The notes: generated from the letters alone by a model not told the origin. Shown: positions 1 through 5,392, counted from the stretch's first letter. The stretch: 5,392 bases of DNA from JBLHKS01 sp047620505 (GCA_047620505.1 JBLHKS010000338.1:1-5392); one strand, 5' to 3'. Program-made: numbers and translations.

Positions 1-43
1 TCGGACGTGCCGAAACGCGCCAAATCCTCGCCGCAGGCGAATG

Positions 44-481
44 TCAGGGACAATGGACCGTCATGCCGATTTTTTCCGCTCCATCGCATTGTCGCTGATC
101 AGCGCTGTAGAAATCGGTCGCGCCCGTCTCCATCGCGACAGCGAGGTGAATCAGATCCATCGACCGAATTCCCACATCCACCGTTACTTGGTCGCCAATC
201 TGCTCGGCCCGTTGATAGACTTGACTCCAATCTGGATCGCGCCAGTCGTAAAGACCGATCGTCAGGTGTTGCTCCAGTCTGCTCAGTGAACTCTCCAGCT
301 CGACATCGGTGATTTGCCCGCGAAAACGGGCCAATCGCAAGGCGTTGCGCAGTTCAGTGAAACCGTAGTCTGTGAGGACAACTGGTGCGGCACTCTGCAG
401 CAGGTTCACCGCGTTTTGAGTCCCGGTGGCTTGAGGAACGTAGACGTTAAAAAGCAGGCTCGTATCGAAATAGCCTACCAT
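44..481 (-). CDS. vapC: PIN-domain toxin, VapC-type ribonuclease
   Basis: This 145-residue protein is a likely type II toxin. PIN-domain toxins are Mg-dependent ribonucleases that block translation by cleaving tRNA, rRNA or mRNA in the cytoplasm. The full set of PIN acidic residues is visible: D6 in the opening strand (YFDTSLL), E43 in FTELRNAL, D109 in RSMDLIHLAVA and D128 in FYSADQRQ. The length is normal for a VapC. The ATG start is at 479-481 and the antitoxin stop lies inside the first codons (7-nt overlap), so translation is probably coupled to the upstream antitoxin gene. There is no truncation and no missing catalytic residue, so the toxin is probably active. The RNA target cannot be inferred. 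The family call is strong; the symbol is generic and no subfamily is implied. Confidence 0.9.
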   Translation of the reverse strand: MVGYFDTSLLFNVYVPQATGTQNAVNLLQSAAPVVLTDYGFTELRNALRLARFRGQITDVELESSLSRLEQHLTIGLYDWRDPDWSQVYQRAEQIGDQVTVDVGIRSMDLIHLAVAMETGATDFYSADQRQCDGAEKIGMTVHCP

Positions 482-735
482 TGCGATTCGTTGCGCTCTT
501 CAAGAACTGGATTCGGGCCGGGGATCACTTTGTCGCCGTAAATCTCGCGCAACTCTGCCTGAAGATCTGGAACAGCGGGCCGCGAAGCAGGGGAGACCCT
601 TTGTGCGACGGTGCGGGTCACGATCGATATCGTCGCCATCCCGCCGAGTACCTCGACACGGGCATCAGCCTGCTCGCCCTCGTGGAGTCCGAGAGCTCGT
701 GCAGTTTCCAACGGGAGCTGTGCGACTTCTGCCAT
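475..735 (-). CDS. vapB: Antitoxin partner of the PIN toxin, AbrB/MazE-like (VapB-type)
   Basis: This 86-residue protein lies directly upstream of the PIN toxin in the same direction and ends inside the toxin's start region, the usual antitoxin-first layout. The N-terminal part (about residues 3-40) has the pattern of a swapped-hairpin AbrB/MazE-type DNA-binding domain: LPLETARALGL, then GEQADARVEV, then GGMATISIV. The C-terminal part (about residues 55-86, DLQAELREIYGDK onward, charged and proline-containing) would be the segment that wraps the toxin. I chose the ATG at 733-735 because a purine-rich GGTAGAG lies at suitable spacing and the DNA-binding domain begins right there. In-frame ATG (751-753) and GTG (760-762) starts would add 6 or 9 residues. 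By family knowledge it should neutralise the toxin and repress its own promoter. The fold assignment is moderately certain; the antitoxin role is well supported by context. Confidence 0.8.
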   Translation of the reverse strand: MAEVAQLPLETARALGLHEGEQADARVEVLGGMATISIVTRTVAQRVSPASRPAVPDLQAELREIYGDKVIPGPNPVLEERNESQW

Positions 736-737
736 CG

Positions 738-786
738 TCCCGACTCTACCCATTTTTCGCACTCAATGCAAATCGGGTTCCCGACT
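738..786. promoter_or_regulatory. Divergent control region with short direct and inverted repeats
   Basis: The gap between the divergent antitoxin and regulator genes carries TCCCGACT twice in the same direction (738-745 and 779-786). The second copy is also half of a perfect inverted repeat, TCGGG-tt-CCCGA (773-784). The first copy sits just upstream of the antitoxin start. This fits an operator for the toxin-antitoxin complex, the winged-helix protein or both. I see no convincing -35/-10 pair for either gene. Operator function is inferred from position and symmetry only. Confidence 0.4.
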
Positions 787-814
787 TGCCGCGCAGATTC
801 GCATCTAGCCATCC

Positions 815-820
815 GGAAGG
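815..820 (+). promoter_or_regulatory. Shine-Dalgarno of the winged-helix regulator gene
   Basis: GGAAGG lies 7 nt before the ATG at 828. It is the reason this start is preferred over longer in-frame readings that begin at 603 and over the internal ATG at 852. Confidence 0.75.
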
Positions 821-827
821 CATTTCG

Positions 828-1190
828 ATGAACCCGGCGAGCTACCAACACATGACGCGAGACGCGCGCATCCAACGAATCGGCGAGATTCTGGCGCGTG
901 GAATCGCGATCGTGGCGACCCGAGACGAGGCGAACGAGGCCAGCAGCTGCTGTTCTGCAAAGCCGGCTCCCGAAGTGGACGAACGGACTCGATCTGCGTT
1001 AGAGCTGATTTGGAAATTCGGTGAAATCTCCCCGCGAGAGTTGCAGGAGCACCTTGGCGCTTCGCGATCAACGGCTACGCGAGCGATCCGCGATTGGCAG
1101 CGTGAGGGTTTCATTAAGAAATCAGGCGAAACTTCAGCGATTCGCCTGCAGCTGGGCCCGCTCGGTAAACGGGTGGTTCGGGCTGCCTGA
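828..1190 (+). CDS. Winged helix-turn-helix DNA-binding protein
   Basis: This is a 120-residue protein with two parts. Residues 10-33 (TRDARIQRIGEILARGIAIV) look like an amphipathic helix, perhaps for dimerisation. A low-complexity linker with a cysteine pair (SSCCSAKPAPE, about 39-49) joins it to a winged-helix domain at about 54-110. In that domain LELIWKFGEIS is the first helix, SPRELQEHLGAS the second, RSTATRAIRDWQREGFI the recognition helix, and KKSGETSAIRLQL the wing. This resembles the MarR/ROK-type or replication-regulator winged helix, but I cannot place it in a named family. It is transcribed divergently from the toxin-antitoxin pair and lies upstream of the putative oriT and mobilization operon, so it could repress either one. 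The start is supported by GGAAGG at 815-820. Whether the paired cysteines bind metal is unknown. Confidence 0.8.
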   Translation: MNPASYQHMTRDARIQRIGEILARGIAIVATRDEANEASSCCSAKPAPEVDERTRSALELIWKFGEISPRELQEHLGASRSTATRAIRDWQREGFIKKSGETSAIRLQLGPLGKRVVRAA

Positions 1191-1210
1191 GCCTTCGCCG
1201 ACAAGCGCCG

Positions 1211-1249
1211 CAGTCCGGGCCGTCGAATATCGAGGGAGACGGCCGACTG
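1211..1249. repeat. Imperfect inverted repeat, 12-bp stem with 2-nt bulge
   Basis: CAGTC-cg-GGCCGTC (1211-1224) pairs with GACGGCC-GACTG (1238-1249), leaving a 13-nt loop. It begins 21 nt after the regulator's stop codon. It could act as a transcription terminator hairpin, but no T-run follows, so a protein-binding or oriT-associated role is equally possible. Confidence 0.55.
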
Positions 1250-1273
1250 AGTGGCGGTGGCGCAAGTTTGCAC

Positions 1274-1312
1274 GTTGATGGCCTCCCGGTTGACCACCGG
1301 GGAGCCATCAAC
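1274..1312. repeat. Long inverted repeat (15 of 17 bp) upstream of the mob operon
   Basis: The left arm GTTGATGGCCTCCCGGT (1274-1290) and right arm ACCGGGGAGCCATCAAC (1296-1312) are complementary at 15 of 17 positions. The two mismatches are adjacent and the loop is 5 nt. The right arm ends 3 nt before the candidate -35 box at 1316, so a protein bound here would affect transcription of the mobilization genes. Such repeats are common in oriT regions, where they bind relaxosome proteins or help end a transfer round. No T-run follows, so it is not a classical terminator. The symmetry is seen directly; the role is inferred. Confidence 0.7.
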
Positions 1313-1315
1313 CCC

Positions 1316-1344
1316 TTGACCAATTTCCTTCGTTCCTAGAAAAT
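1316..1344 (+). promoter_or_regulatory. Candidate sigma-70-type promoter of the mobilization operon
   Basis: TTGACC (1316-1321, 5 of 6 to consensus) is followed after 17 bp by GAAAAT (1339-1344, 4 of 6). It points toward the mobC-like gene and would give a leader of about 120 nt that includes the palindrome and the nic-like site. The match is reasonable but unproven. Confidence 0.35.
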
Positions 1345-1418
1345 GCGGTCTGCGGGTACGTGCCAACTTGCGAAGAGATCGTTCCTATCTCTTTCGAATC
1401 TCTTCCCTCGCGTCCTGC

Positions 1419-1430
1419 CGAAGCGCTTCG
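1419..1430. repeat. Perfect 12-bp palindrome in the putative oriT
   Basis: CGAAGCGCTTCG reads the same on both strands. It lies about 30 bp upstream of the nic-like sequence, a plausible position for an accessory-protein site such as one bound by a ribbon-helix-helix MobC-like protein. The binding partner is inferred. Confidence 0.5.
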
Positions 1431-1438
1431 CGCCGCCG

Positions 1439-1474
1439 CACAAAAACAAATACCTATCCTAACCAACCCACCAT
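1439..1474 (+). other. Putative oriT nic region (RP4-like) in a G-free tract
   Basis: The sequence ACCTATCCT (1452-1460) matches the bases before the cut in the RP4 nic region (consensus YATCCTG^Y). Here the next two bases are A and A instead of G and a pyrimidine, so the predicted nick would fall between 1461 and 1462. The site lies in a 36-nt stretch of the plus strand with no G at all (1439-1474), A-rich on its left side, as expected for a strand-biased region that melts easily. It lies immediately before the mobC-like and relaxase genes, the usual place for an oriT. In this orientation the mobilization genes would enter the recipient first, which is not the commonest arrangement and is a point against the call. 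Confidence 0.45.
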
Positions 1475-1871
1475 GCCGTTCCGATCGGCGGCTCGAAAGG
1501 CCGCCTCTGAAACTCGCAAACGTGCTTTGCGGAAAAAGATCACCGTTACCCTGACATTACCCGAATATCTCGACTTCCTCGAATACGTGTACGGTGACCG
1601 CCGCGCCGTATCGCGCACGATCGTCGGCCTTGCCAAGGCAAAGCTCGCCGACGCGCCCTTCGTCAGCGAAGAGGAACGAAATCTTCTCCATCAATTCACT
1701 CGCCAGCTGCGTGCAATCGGCAATCTTGTAAATCAATGGACTCACATCTTCCATCTGAATGCGAGGCAGGCCACAGCGCTGGAGACCAAGCAATTTCTCG
1801 TGCGACAGGAATACCTGCATCATCAGCTGAGAATTCTGGAAGAACGGCTCGGGAAGGGGAGCCCGTTATGA
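1473..1871 (+). CDS. MobC-like relaxosome accessory protein
   Basis: This 132-residue basic protein belongs to the type that binds oriT and helps the relaxase open and nick DNA. The N-terminus (1-21) is rich in Arg and Lys. Residues 22-58 (KITVTLTLPEYLDFL, then AVSRTIVGLAKAKL) look like a ribbon-helix-helix domain: a beta strand followed by two helices. Residues 76-97 (TRQLRAIGNLVNQWTHIFHLN) match the MobC signature, which in the family is roughly IGNNLNQIARxxN. A C-terminal helix (103-126) follows. The ATG at 1473 is chosen because the earlier in-frame TTG and GTG region (1360-1472) translates to unprotein-like sequence and contains the nic-like site. No Shine-Dalgarno is visible. The stop overlaps the relaxase start as ATGA, giving a tight operon. 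The mobC-family assignment is by motif and context. Confidence 0.85.
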   Translation: MPFRSAARKAASETRKRALRKKITVTLTLPEYLDFLEYVYGDRRAVSRTIVGLAKAKLADAPFVSEEERNLLHQFTRQLRAIGNLVNQWTHIFHLNARQATALETKQFLVRQEYLHHQLRILEERLGKGSPL

Positions 1872-2758
1872 TCATCAAGTCCATGAGCCGAAAACAGCCG
1901 TCGTTCGCGCAGCTTTACGACTACATTCGGAAAGGGGCGGAAGCGCCATACGCGTTGGCCCGGAATCTTTCGGTTCGCAATCCGTTAGACCGCGATGGTG
2001 TTGTCGAGATTTTCACTCGAAACTCCACTCGACTAAAGGACTCGCGAGCTCGCGAGAATTTCTTATATCACGAGGTAGTTTCTTTGAAAGATGACGGGAG
2101 GCTTTCACGGGCCGAGCTGGAATCGATTCTCTGCGACCTGACAAATCACTATCTCGATCAGCGGGCGCCCAACCTGCTGGCATGGGGGCAGCCGCATCGG
2201 GAATCCGGTCATATCCATTTCCACATCATGCTTTCGAGCAACGAAGCGGATTCGAGGCGACGCTTCCGGCTTTCGAAATTCGAGTTCAATGACATCCAGC
2301 GGGACTGTGAGAAGTTTCTTCAAGAAAACTACCCGCAGCTGATGAATCGCTCGGTTTACGGACCGGAAAATCAGAGAGGATCGGACACGCCATCGGGTGC
2401 CGATGCCAAACCAAAGCGCCGTACTCCTCACGCTATTGAACGGGAGCGGATTCGTCCTATACTTCAGGCGATTTTCGATGAGGAAGTCACGCACCTGACT
2501 CCATGCCTTGAGAACAGGCTAGCAGCTGCTGGATTCGAATTGTATGAGCGTGGCGAAGCTTCTCACGGAGTTGTCTGCAAAGAGACCAGCCAGCGCTATC
2601 GCTTCAAAACTCTCGGCCTACTCGACATTTTCAAGGGCGTTCGGGCTGCCGAAGTCGACCGCGAAATCGCCAAGGAGCGCATCACAACTTTCGCTACGCC
2701 GAAGCCAAGACGCTACGAATGCGAACTCTCCGATACCGATTTGATTTTATTTATGTGA
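1868..2758 (+). CDS. Relaxase / mobilization nuclease, MOBP-like
   Basis: This 296-residue relaxase is expected to cut one strand at oriT through a tyrosine, stay bound to the 5' end and pilot DNA into the recipient. The likely catalytic tyrosine is Y19 in FAQLYDYI (by alignment with the position of Y22 in RP4 TraI); Y17 is an alternative. FLYHEVVSLK (65-74) matches the second conserved region. HIHFHIMLSSN (115-125) holds the three metal-binding histidines H115, H117 and H119. Residues 186-255 (ERERIRPILQ, then LAAAGFELYERGE and YRFKTLGLLDIF) form a small C-terminal domain also seen in other MOBP relaxases. No helicase or primase domain is present and the protein is short for the class. AGGGGAG before the ATG is a strong ribosome site. 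The start overlaps the mobC-like stop by 4 nt and the stop abuts the coupling-protein start. Confidence 0.93.
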   Translation: MIIKSMSRKQPSFAQLYDYIRKGAEAPYALARNLSVRNPLDRDGVVEIFTRNSTRLKDSRARENFLYHEVVSLKDDGRLSRAELESILCDLTNHYLDQRAPNLLAWGQPHRESGHIHFHIMLSSNEADSRRRFRLSKFEFNDIQRDCEKFLQENYPQLMNRSVYGPENQRGSDTPSGADAKPKRRTPHAIERERIRPILQAIFDEEVTHLTPCLENRLAAAGFELYERGEASHGVVCKETSQRYRFKTLGLLDIFKGVRAAEVDREIAKERITTFATPKPRRYECELSDTDLILFM

Positions 2759-4309
2759 ATGCCCAACACTTATTGGCTGGCTGTCGGAGTTATTACGGTA
2801 GCCGGCCTAATCTGGGTAATTATCTGGCTTCCGCGCTGGTGCGCTTTACTGATCCATCGACTTCGAGAATTCTTTCTCCTCGATCGAAAGAGTTCGCGTC
2901 TGCAAAAGGCTTCCAAGCTTCTTCCTGATCCAGAGCTTTATCGCCTTCTCAACGCCGAGAACACCGGGCTCTTGATCGATGGCACGCCAAAACGGCGTCT
3001 CAGTGAAGACGCATCTTTTCAGCACTGCGCGATCATTTCGCCAACTGGAGGAGGGAAGACGACCAAATACGTCGTCCCTAACATGCTCACTCTCGATAAC
3101 TGCTCGATGGTCGTGAACGACCCGAGCGGCGCGATCTACCGGCTGACCAGCGGCTACCTTCAAGCGAAGGGATTCGACATCAAAGTTCTCAACCTCAAAG
3201 ACCCAACCCGTGGGATGCGCTACAATCCGATCGCAAAGGCAAAGACCGCCATCGAGGTCGATCAACTGGCCTACGTGCTGATGCGATCCTCCAACCCGGT
3301 TATCAATGCGGCCGATCAGTTCTGGTATGACGAACCGCAGAACCCAATCGCGTGCTTGATCCACTGCCTCAACAACACTGGCCGCCCAGAGTTGCAGAAC
3401 CTTCACAACCTCCTGACACTCCTCCAACGATTCGGCGACACCGGCGAACCCATTGCCGACTTCGTCGCTCGCTACCACGGCACAGACGCGAATCTCAATC
3501 GCTGGCTCGGATTCATCTCGTCCCAAGATCGAATGCGTGCCGCAGTCGTCACCATGGCTCGGAACACCCTACGGCTGCTCAACATTCCGGAGATCGCCTC
3601 CCTCATGTCAGCGGACGACTTCGACTTCCGGCAGCTGCGGGAGAGAAAGACGGTCTTCTACATCATCTCCCCGGAGCGTCACGCCCACTTCTATCGATTC
3701 ATCCTGAACACCTTCTTCGCCCAGCTGTTCGACGCCATGATGGACGATCGATACGAACGCGAAGGCCTGCCCTTGTATTGTTTTTTTGACGAGTTCGGCC
3801 ACTCGATCGTGCCCGCGTTCGACGAAACCTGCACTACCATTCGGAAATTTCGTGTGAGTCTCAGCATTGTTTTGCAATCGGTCTGTCAGCTGCGCGAGAA
3901 ATACGGCGAAAATGCAGCGAAGACGATTCTCTCAGGCGGAATGGTGAACAAAATCTTCTACTCCGGCCTCGATCCGGACACCTCAAAGGCTGTCGAGGAA
4001 ATGCTCGGCAAGCGCCGTGTCGCGATGGTCATGAGAGATGGTGAGATCCGTCATCAAGATGAAAATCTCATGAACGCTGATCGGATTTCAAGAATCTACC
4101 AAACCCAGCAGTTCTTCCTTCGAAATGGAGAGGAACCAGTATTGCTTCCTGTTACGCCGTTCTATAAGAATCCGTCCTTGTTGCATCGGACGAAAATCGC
4201 TCCGGTGCCATTGCCAGAGCATTCGGACAGGGCGGATCCCGTTTTTGTCGACATTCCAATTACTAATCAGCTGGGAAAGTTGTCAGAACGATTTGAGGAC
4301 GCGGCTTGA
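2759..4309 (+). CDS. Type IV secretion coupling protein, TraG/VirD4 family
   Basis: This 516-residue inner-membrane ATPase would link the relaxosome to a type IV secretion channel and drive DNA export. Residues 5-33 form one hydrophobic membrane segment or a tight hairpin. Walker A is SPTGGGKTT (94-102, K100). VVNDPSGAIY (118-127) is the conserved TraG/VirD4 motif after it. Walker B is LYCFFDEFG (339-347, D344 and E345). The sensor-type glutamine is in IVLQSVCQL (370-378). The region between (about 185-300) would be the all-alpha domain. VirD4 proteins usually have two membrane helices and a periplasmic loop; here the loop is missing or tiny. The ATG directly follows the relaxase TGA (TGAATG) with no Shine-Dalgarno, so reinitiation by coupled translation is likely. 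No other secretion gene is in the window. Confidence 0.94.
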   Translation: MPNTYWLAVGVITVAGLIWVIIWLPRWCALLIHRLREFFLLDRKSSRLQKASKLLPDPELYRLLNAENTGLLIDGTPKRRLSEDASFQHCAIISPTGGGKTTKYVVPNMLTLDNCSMVVNDPSGAIYRLTSGYLQAKGFDIKVLNLKDPTRGMRYNPIAKAKTAIEVDQLAYVLMRSSNPVINAADQFWYDEPQNPIACLIHCLNNTGRPELQNLHNLLTLLQRFGDTGEPIADFVARYHGTDANLNRWLGFISSQDRMRAAVVTMARNTLRLLNIPEIASLMSADDFDFRQLRERKTVFYIISPERHAHFYRFILNTFFAQLFDAMMDDRYEREGLPLYCFFDEFGHSIVPAFDETCTTIRKFRVSLSIVLQSVCQLREKYGENAAKTILSGGMVNKIFYSGLDPDTSKAVEEMLGKRRVAMVMRDGEIRHQDENLMNADRISRIYQTQQFFLRNGEEPVLLPVTPFYKNPSLLHRTKIAPVPLPEHSDRADPVFVDIPITNQLGKLSERFEDAA

Positions 4310-4501
4310 ACAATTTCGCGACAACACGACGCCCTTCTCTCGATTTTGGATGGAATACGAATCCGTCGACATACAGACCTCGGGTTTGCGCTTGCGAGTG
4401 GTATCAAGCCGACTTGGAAGATGAATAGCTATGCGATCCTGACACTCATTCCACAGGCAGGTGGAGAATCCGAGAATGAGCTGGACCAAGTCGACCGCTG
4501 A
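4310..4501 (+). other. Open frame after the coupling protein, uncertain small gene
   Basis: The frame of the coupling protein stays open for 63 more codons after its TGA and ends at TGA 4499-4501. The conceptual peptide looks reasonably protein-like (ALLSILDGIRIRRHTDLGFA, then LTLIPQAGGESENELDQ). The only ATG in frame is at 4421, which would give 26 residues with GGAAG touching the start codon, too close for a normal ribosome site. A TTG at 4346 would give about 51 residues. I recognise no family. It may be a small gene with a non-ATG start, a decayed remnant or chance. The same stretch contains nested inverted repeats, which argues for a non-coding role. Confidence 0.25.
4410..4493. repeat. 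Nested inverted repeats between coupling protein and recombinase
   Basis: There are three nested complementary pairs: CGACTTGG (4410-4417) with CCAAGTCG (4486-4493), CTCATTC (4445-4451) with GAATGAG (4474-4480), and CCAC (4451-4454) with GTGG (4461-4464); the inner two share base 4451. An ATCCTG (4436-4441) lies just left of the middle pair. Possible roles are a folded RNA leader, a recombinase-related site or a second nic-like region. The pairing is visible; each arm alone could occur by chance. Confidence 0.4.
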
Positions 4502-4563
4502 CCAATCCAAGAAAGCTGAGTGCGGACTCAAATCACGGAGATTCAAATAGTTCGCCAATGACA

Positions 4564-4574
4564 CTTGACTCAAG
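4564..4574. repeat. Short inverted repeat upstream of the recombinase start
   Basis: CTTGA-c-TCAAG is a perfect 5-1-5 inverted repeat ending 23 nt before the recombinase ATG. It could be an operator for recombinase expression. It is short, so the call is weak. Confidence 0.25.
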
Positions 4575-4597
4575 ATAGTAAATTGCGAACTTGTGCG

Positions 4598-5392
4598 ATG
4601 AACGCAATTCGATGCGCAATCTACAGCCGGGTCTCGACCGATGATCAAACCCGAGGCGATTACAACTCTCTCGAAAGTCAGCGAGACATCTGCCAGCATG
4701 CGATCGCCCTTCACAAGCACGAAGGCTGGGCCGAGACCCACTACTTCGAAGATCCCGGCTATTCAGGGAAGGACATGAACCGGCCCGGAGTTCAGCAACT
4801 CTGCGCTGAGATCGAGGCTGGAAACATCGACGTCGTAGTCGCCTATAAAATCGACCGAGTGACGCGGCACATCGGGGATTTCTACGAGTGGTGGAAGCTG
4901 CTCGACACCCGCAAGGTTCACTTCGTCTCCGCCACCCAGAGCTTCGACACCTCGACACCCATCGGAATGCTGATGCTCAACATGCTCTTGAGTTTCGGGC
5001 AGTTCGAGCGGGAGCTGACCTCGGAGCGTGTCTCGCACAAGATCGCCGAGCGGGCGAAGAAAGGGAAGTGGAATGGAGGTTGGGTTCCATTTGGCTATTC
5101 ACGCGAGCCCGAGACCAAAGCGCTTCTAGTGAACCCGGACGAAGCGCCGACCGTGAAGAAGATCTTTGAGCTGACGGCTAAGCTTGGCAGTCAGACGGAG
5201 GTTGCGAAGGTGCTCAATGCCGAAGGCGTCACTTCGAAACGGCGGATGATCACGAAACGGAGCGGCGAAGAGAAGCTTGTCGGCGGCAAACGTTTCATCG
5301 GAGATCGCGTACGTCGGATCGTAATCAACCCCATCTATCGTGGCGTGATCGCTCACGACGGCAAGGAGTATCCCGGCGAGCACAAAGGGATC
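4598..5392 (+). CDS. Large serine recombinase (integrase), 3' end cut by window
   Basis: The frame stays open from the ATG at 4598 to the last base, giving the first 265 residues. Large serine recombinases cut both strands at short att sites, form a 5'-phosphoserine link and integrate or excise elements. The resolvase domain is at about 5-150: IYSRVST carries the nucleophile S10 and R11, then SLESQRDIC (24-32), DPGYSGKDMNRPG (52-64), VVAYKIDRVTRH (80-91, the KxDRxxR motif), and GMLMLNMLLSFGQFERELTSER (123-144), the start of the long E helix. The recombinase domain begins near GWVPFGYS (161-168) and continues through INPIYRGVI (243-251). The zinc-ribbon and coiled-coil part would lie beyond the window. 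No strong Shine-Dalgarno precedes the start; a TTG at 4583 would add five residues. All catalytic residues that can be seen are intact. Confidence 0.93.
   Translation, partial: MNAIRCAIYSRVSTDDQTRGDYNSLESQRDICQHAIALHKHEGWAETHYFEDPGYSGKDMNRPGVQQLCAEIEAGNIDVVVAYKIDRVTRHIGDFYEWWKLLDTRKVHFVSATQSFDTSTPIGMLMLNMLLSFGQFERELTSERVSHKIAERAKKGKWNGGWVPFGYSREPETKALLVNPDEAPTVKKIFELTAKLGSQTEVAKVLNAEGVTSKRRMITKRSGEEKLVGGKRFIGDRVRRIVINPIYRGVIAHDGKEYPGEHKGI

Noticed and set aside
1..43. A gene downstream of the toxin at the window edge
   Set aside because: Only 43 bases remain after the toxin stop, and the open frame starting at position 7 runs antisense through the toxin gene; nothing can be supported.
1274..1312. 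Rho-independent terminator for the winged-helix gene
   Set aside because: The stem is long and GC-rich, but the bases after it (cccttgacc) contain no T-run; they fit a -35 box better.
842..1366. A 174-codon minus-strand open frame over the regulator and the structured gap
   Set aside because: It overlaps a well-supported winged-helix gene with a good ribosome site, and its translation is Arg- and Ser-rich without domain features.
1360..1472. Upstream extension of the mobC-like protein from GTG or TTG codons
   Set aside because: The added residues are unlike the family, there is no ribosome site, and the stretch contains the palindrome and the nic-like tract.
2846..3526. A 226-codon open frame on the minus strand
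   Set aside because: It lies wholly inside the coupling-protein gene, which has intact Walker motifs on the plus strand; the antisense translation shows no recognisable domain.
1315..4317. A 13-bp near-repeat, CTTGACCAATTTC at 1315-1327 and CTTGAACAATTTC at 4305-4317, considered as possible att repeats
   Set aside because: The second copy overlaps the end of the coupling-protein gene, both copies lie inside the element, and single 12-of-13 matches are expected several times by chance in a window this size.

Overview
The window is a bacterial accessory region and reads as one flank and the core of an integrative mobilizable element (or of a mobilizable plasmid with a site-specific recombinase). 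Base composition is moderately GC-rich. A MOBP-like relaxase, a MobC-like accessory protein and a TraG/VirD4 coupling protein suggest a Gram-negative-type mobilization system. Several start codons (mobC-like, coupling protein, recombinase) lack a clear Shine-Dalgarno sequence, while the regulator and relaxase have good ones. I cannot name the host phylum from the sequence alone.

Layout. Positions 44-735 (minus strand) hold a toxin-antitoxin pair: an AbrB/MazE-like antitoxin, then a PIN-domain (VapC-type) toxin whose start overlaps the antitoxin's end by 7 nt. A 92-bp divergent gap with short repeats separates it from a plus-strand winged-helix regulator (828-1190). Positions 1191-1472 are non-coding and structured: two long imperfect inverted repeats (1211-1249 and 1274-1312), a candidate promoter (1316-1344), a perfect 12-bp palindrome (1419-1430), and a G-free tract containing a sequence like the RP4-type nic site (1451-1464). 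I interpret this as a probable oriT. The mobilization operon follows: mobC-like (1473-1871), relaxase (1868-2758, ATGA overlap) and T4SS coupling protein (2759-4309, starting directly after the relaxase stop).

Positions 4310-4597 form a 288-bp gap with nested inverted repeats and a short open frame of doubtful status. Next comes a large serine recombinase (4598 to the window edge), cut off by the end of the window at residue 265.

How the parts fit: the recombinase would integrate and excise the element. The MobC-like protein and relaxase would bind and nick oriT. The coupling protein would deliver the relaxase-DNA complex to a type IV secretion channel. No channel gene is visible here, so it would have to come from a helper element or lie outside the window. 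The toxin-antitoxin pair would stabilise the element, and the winged-helix protein is a candidate regulator of either side. The families are recognisable; the combination with a self-encoded coupling protein, a minimal relaxase and a non-canonical nic-like site is the part most worth following up.
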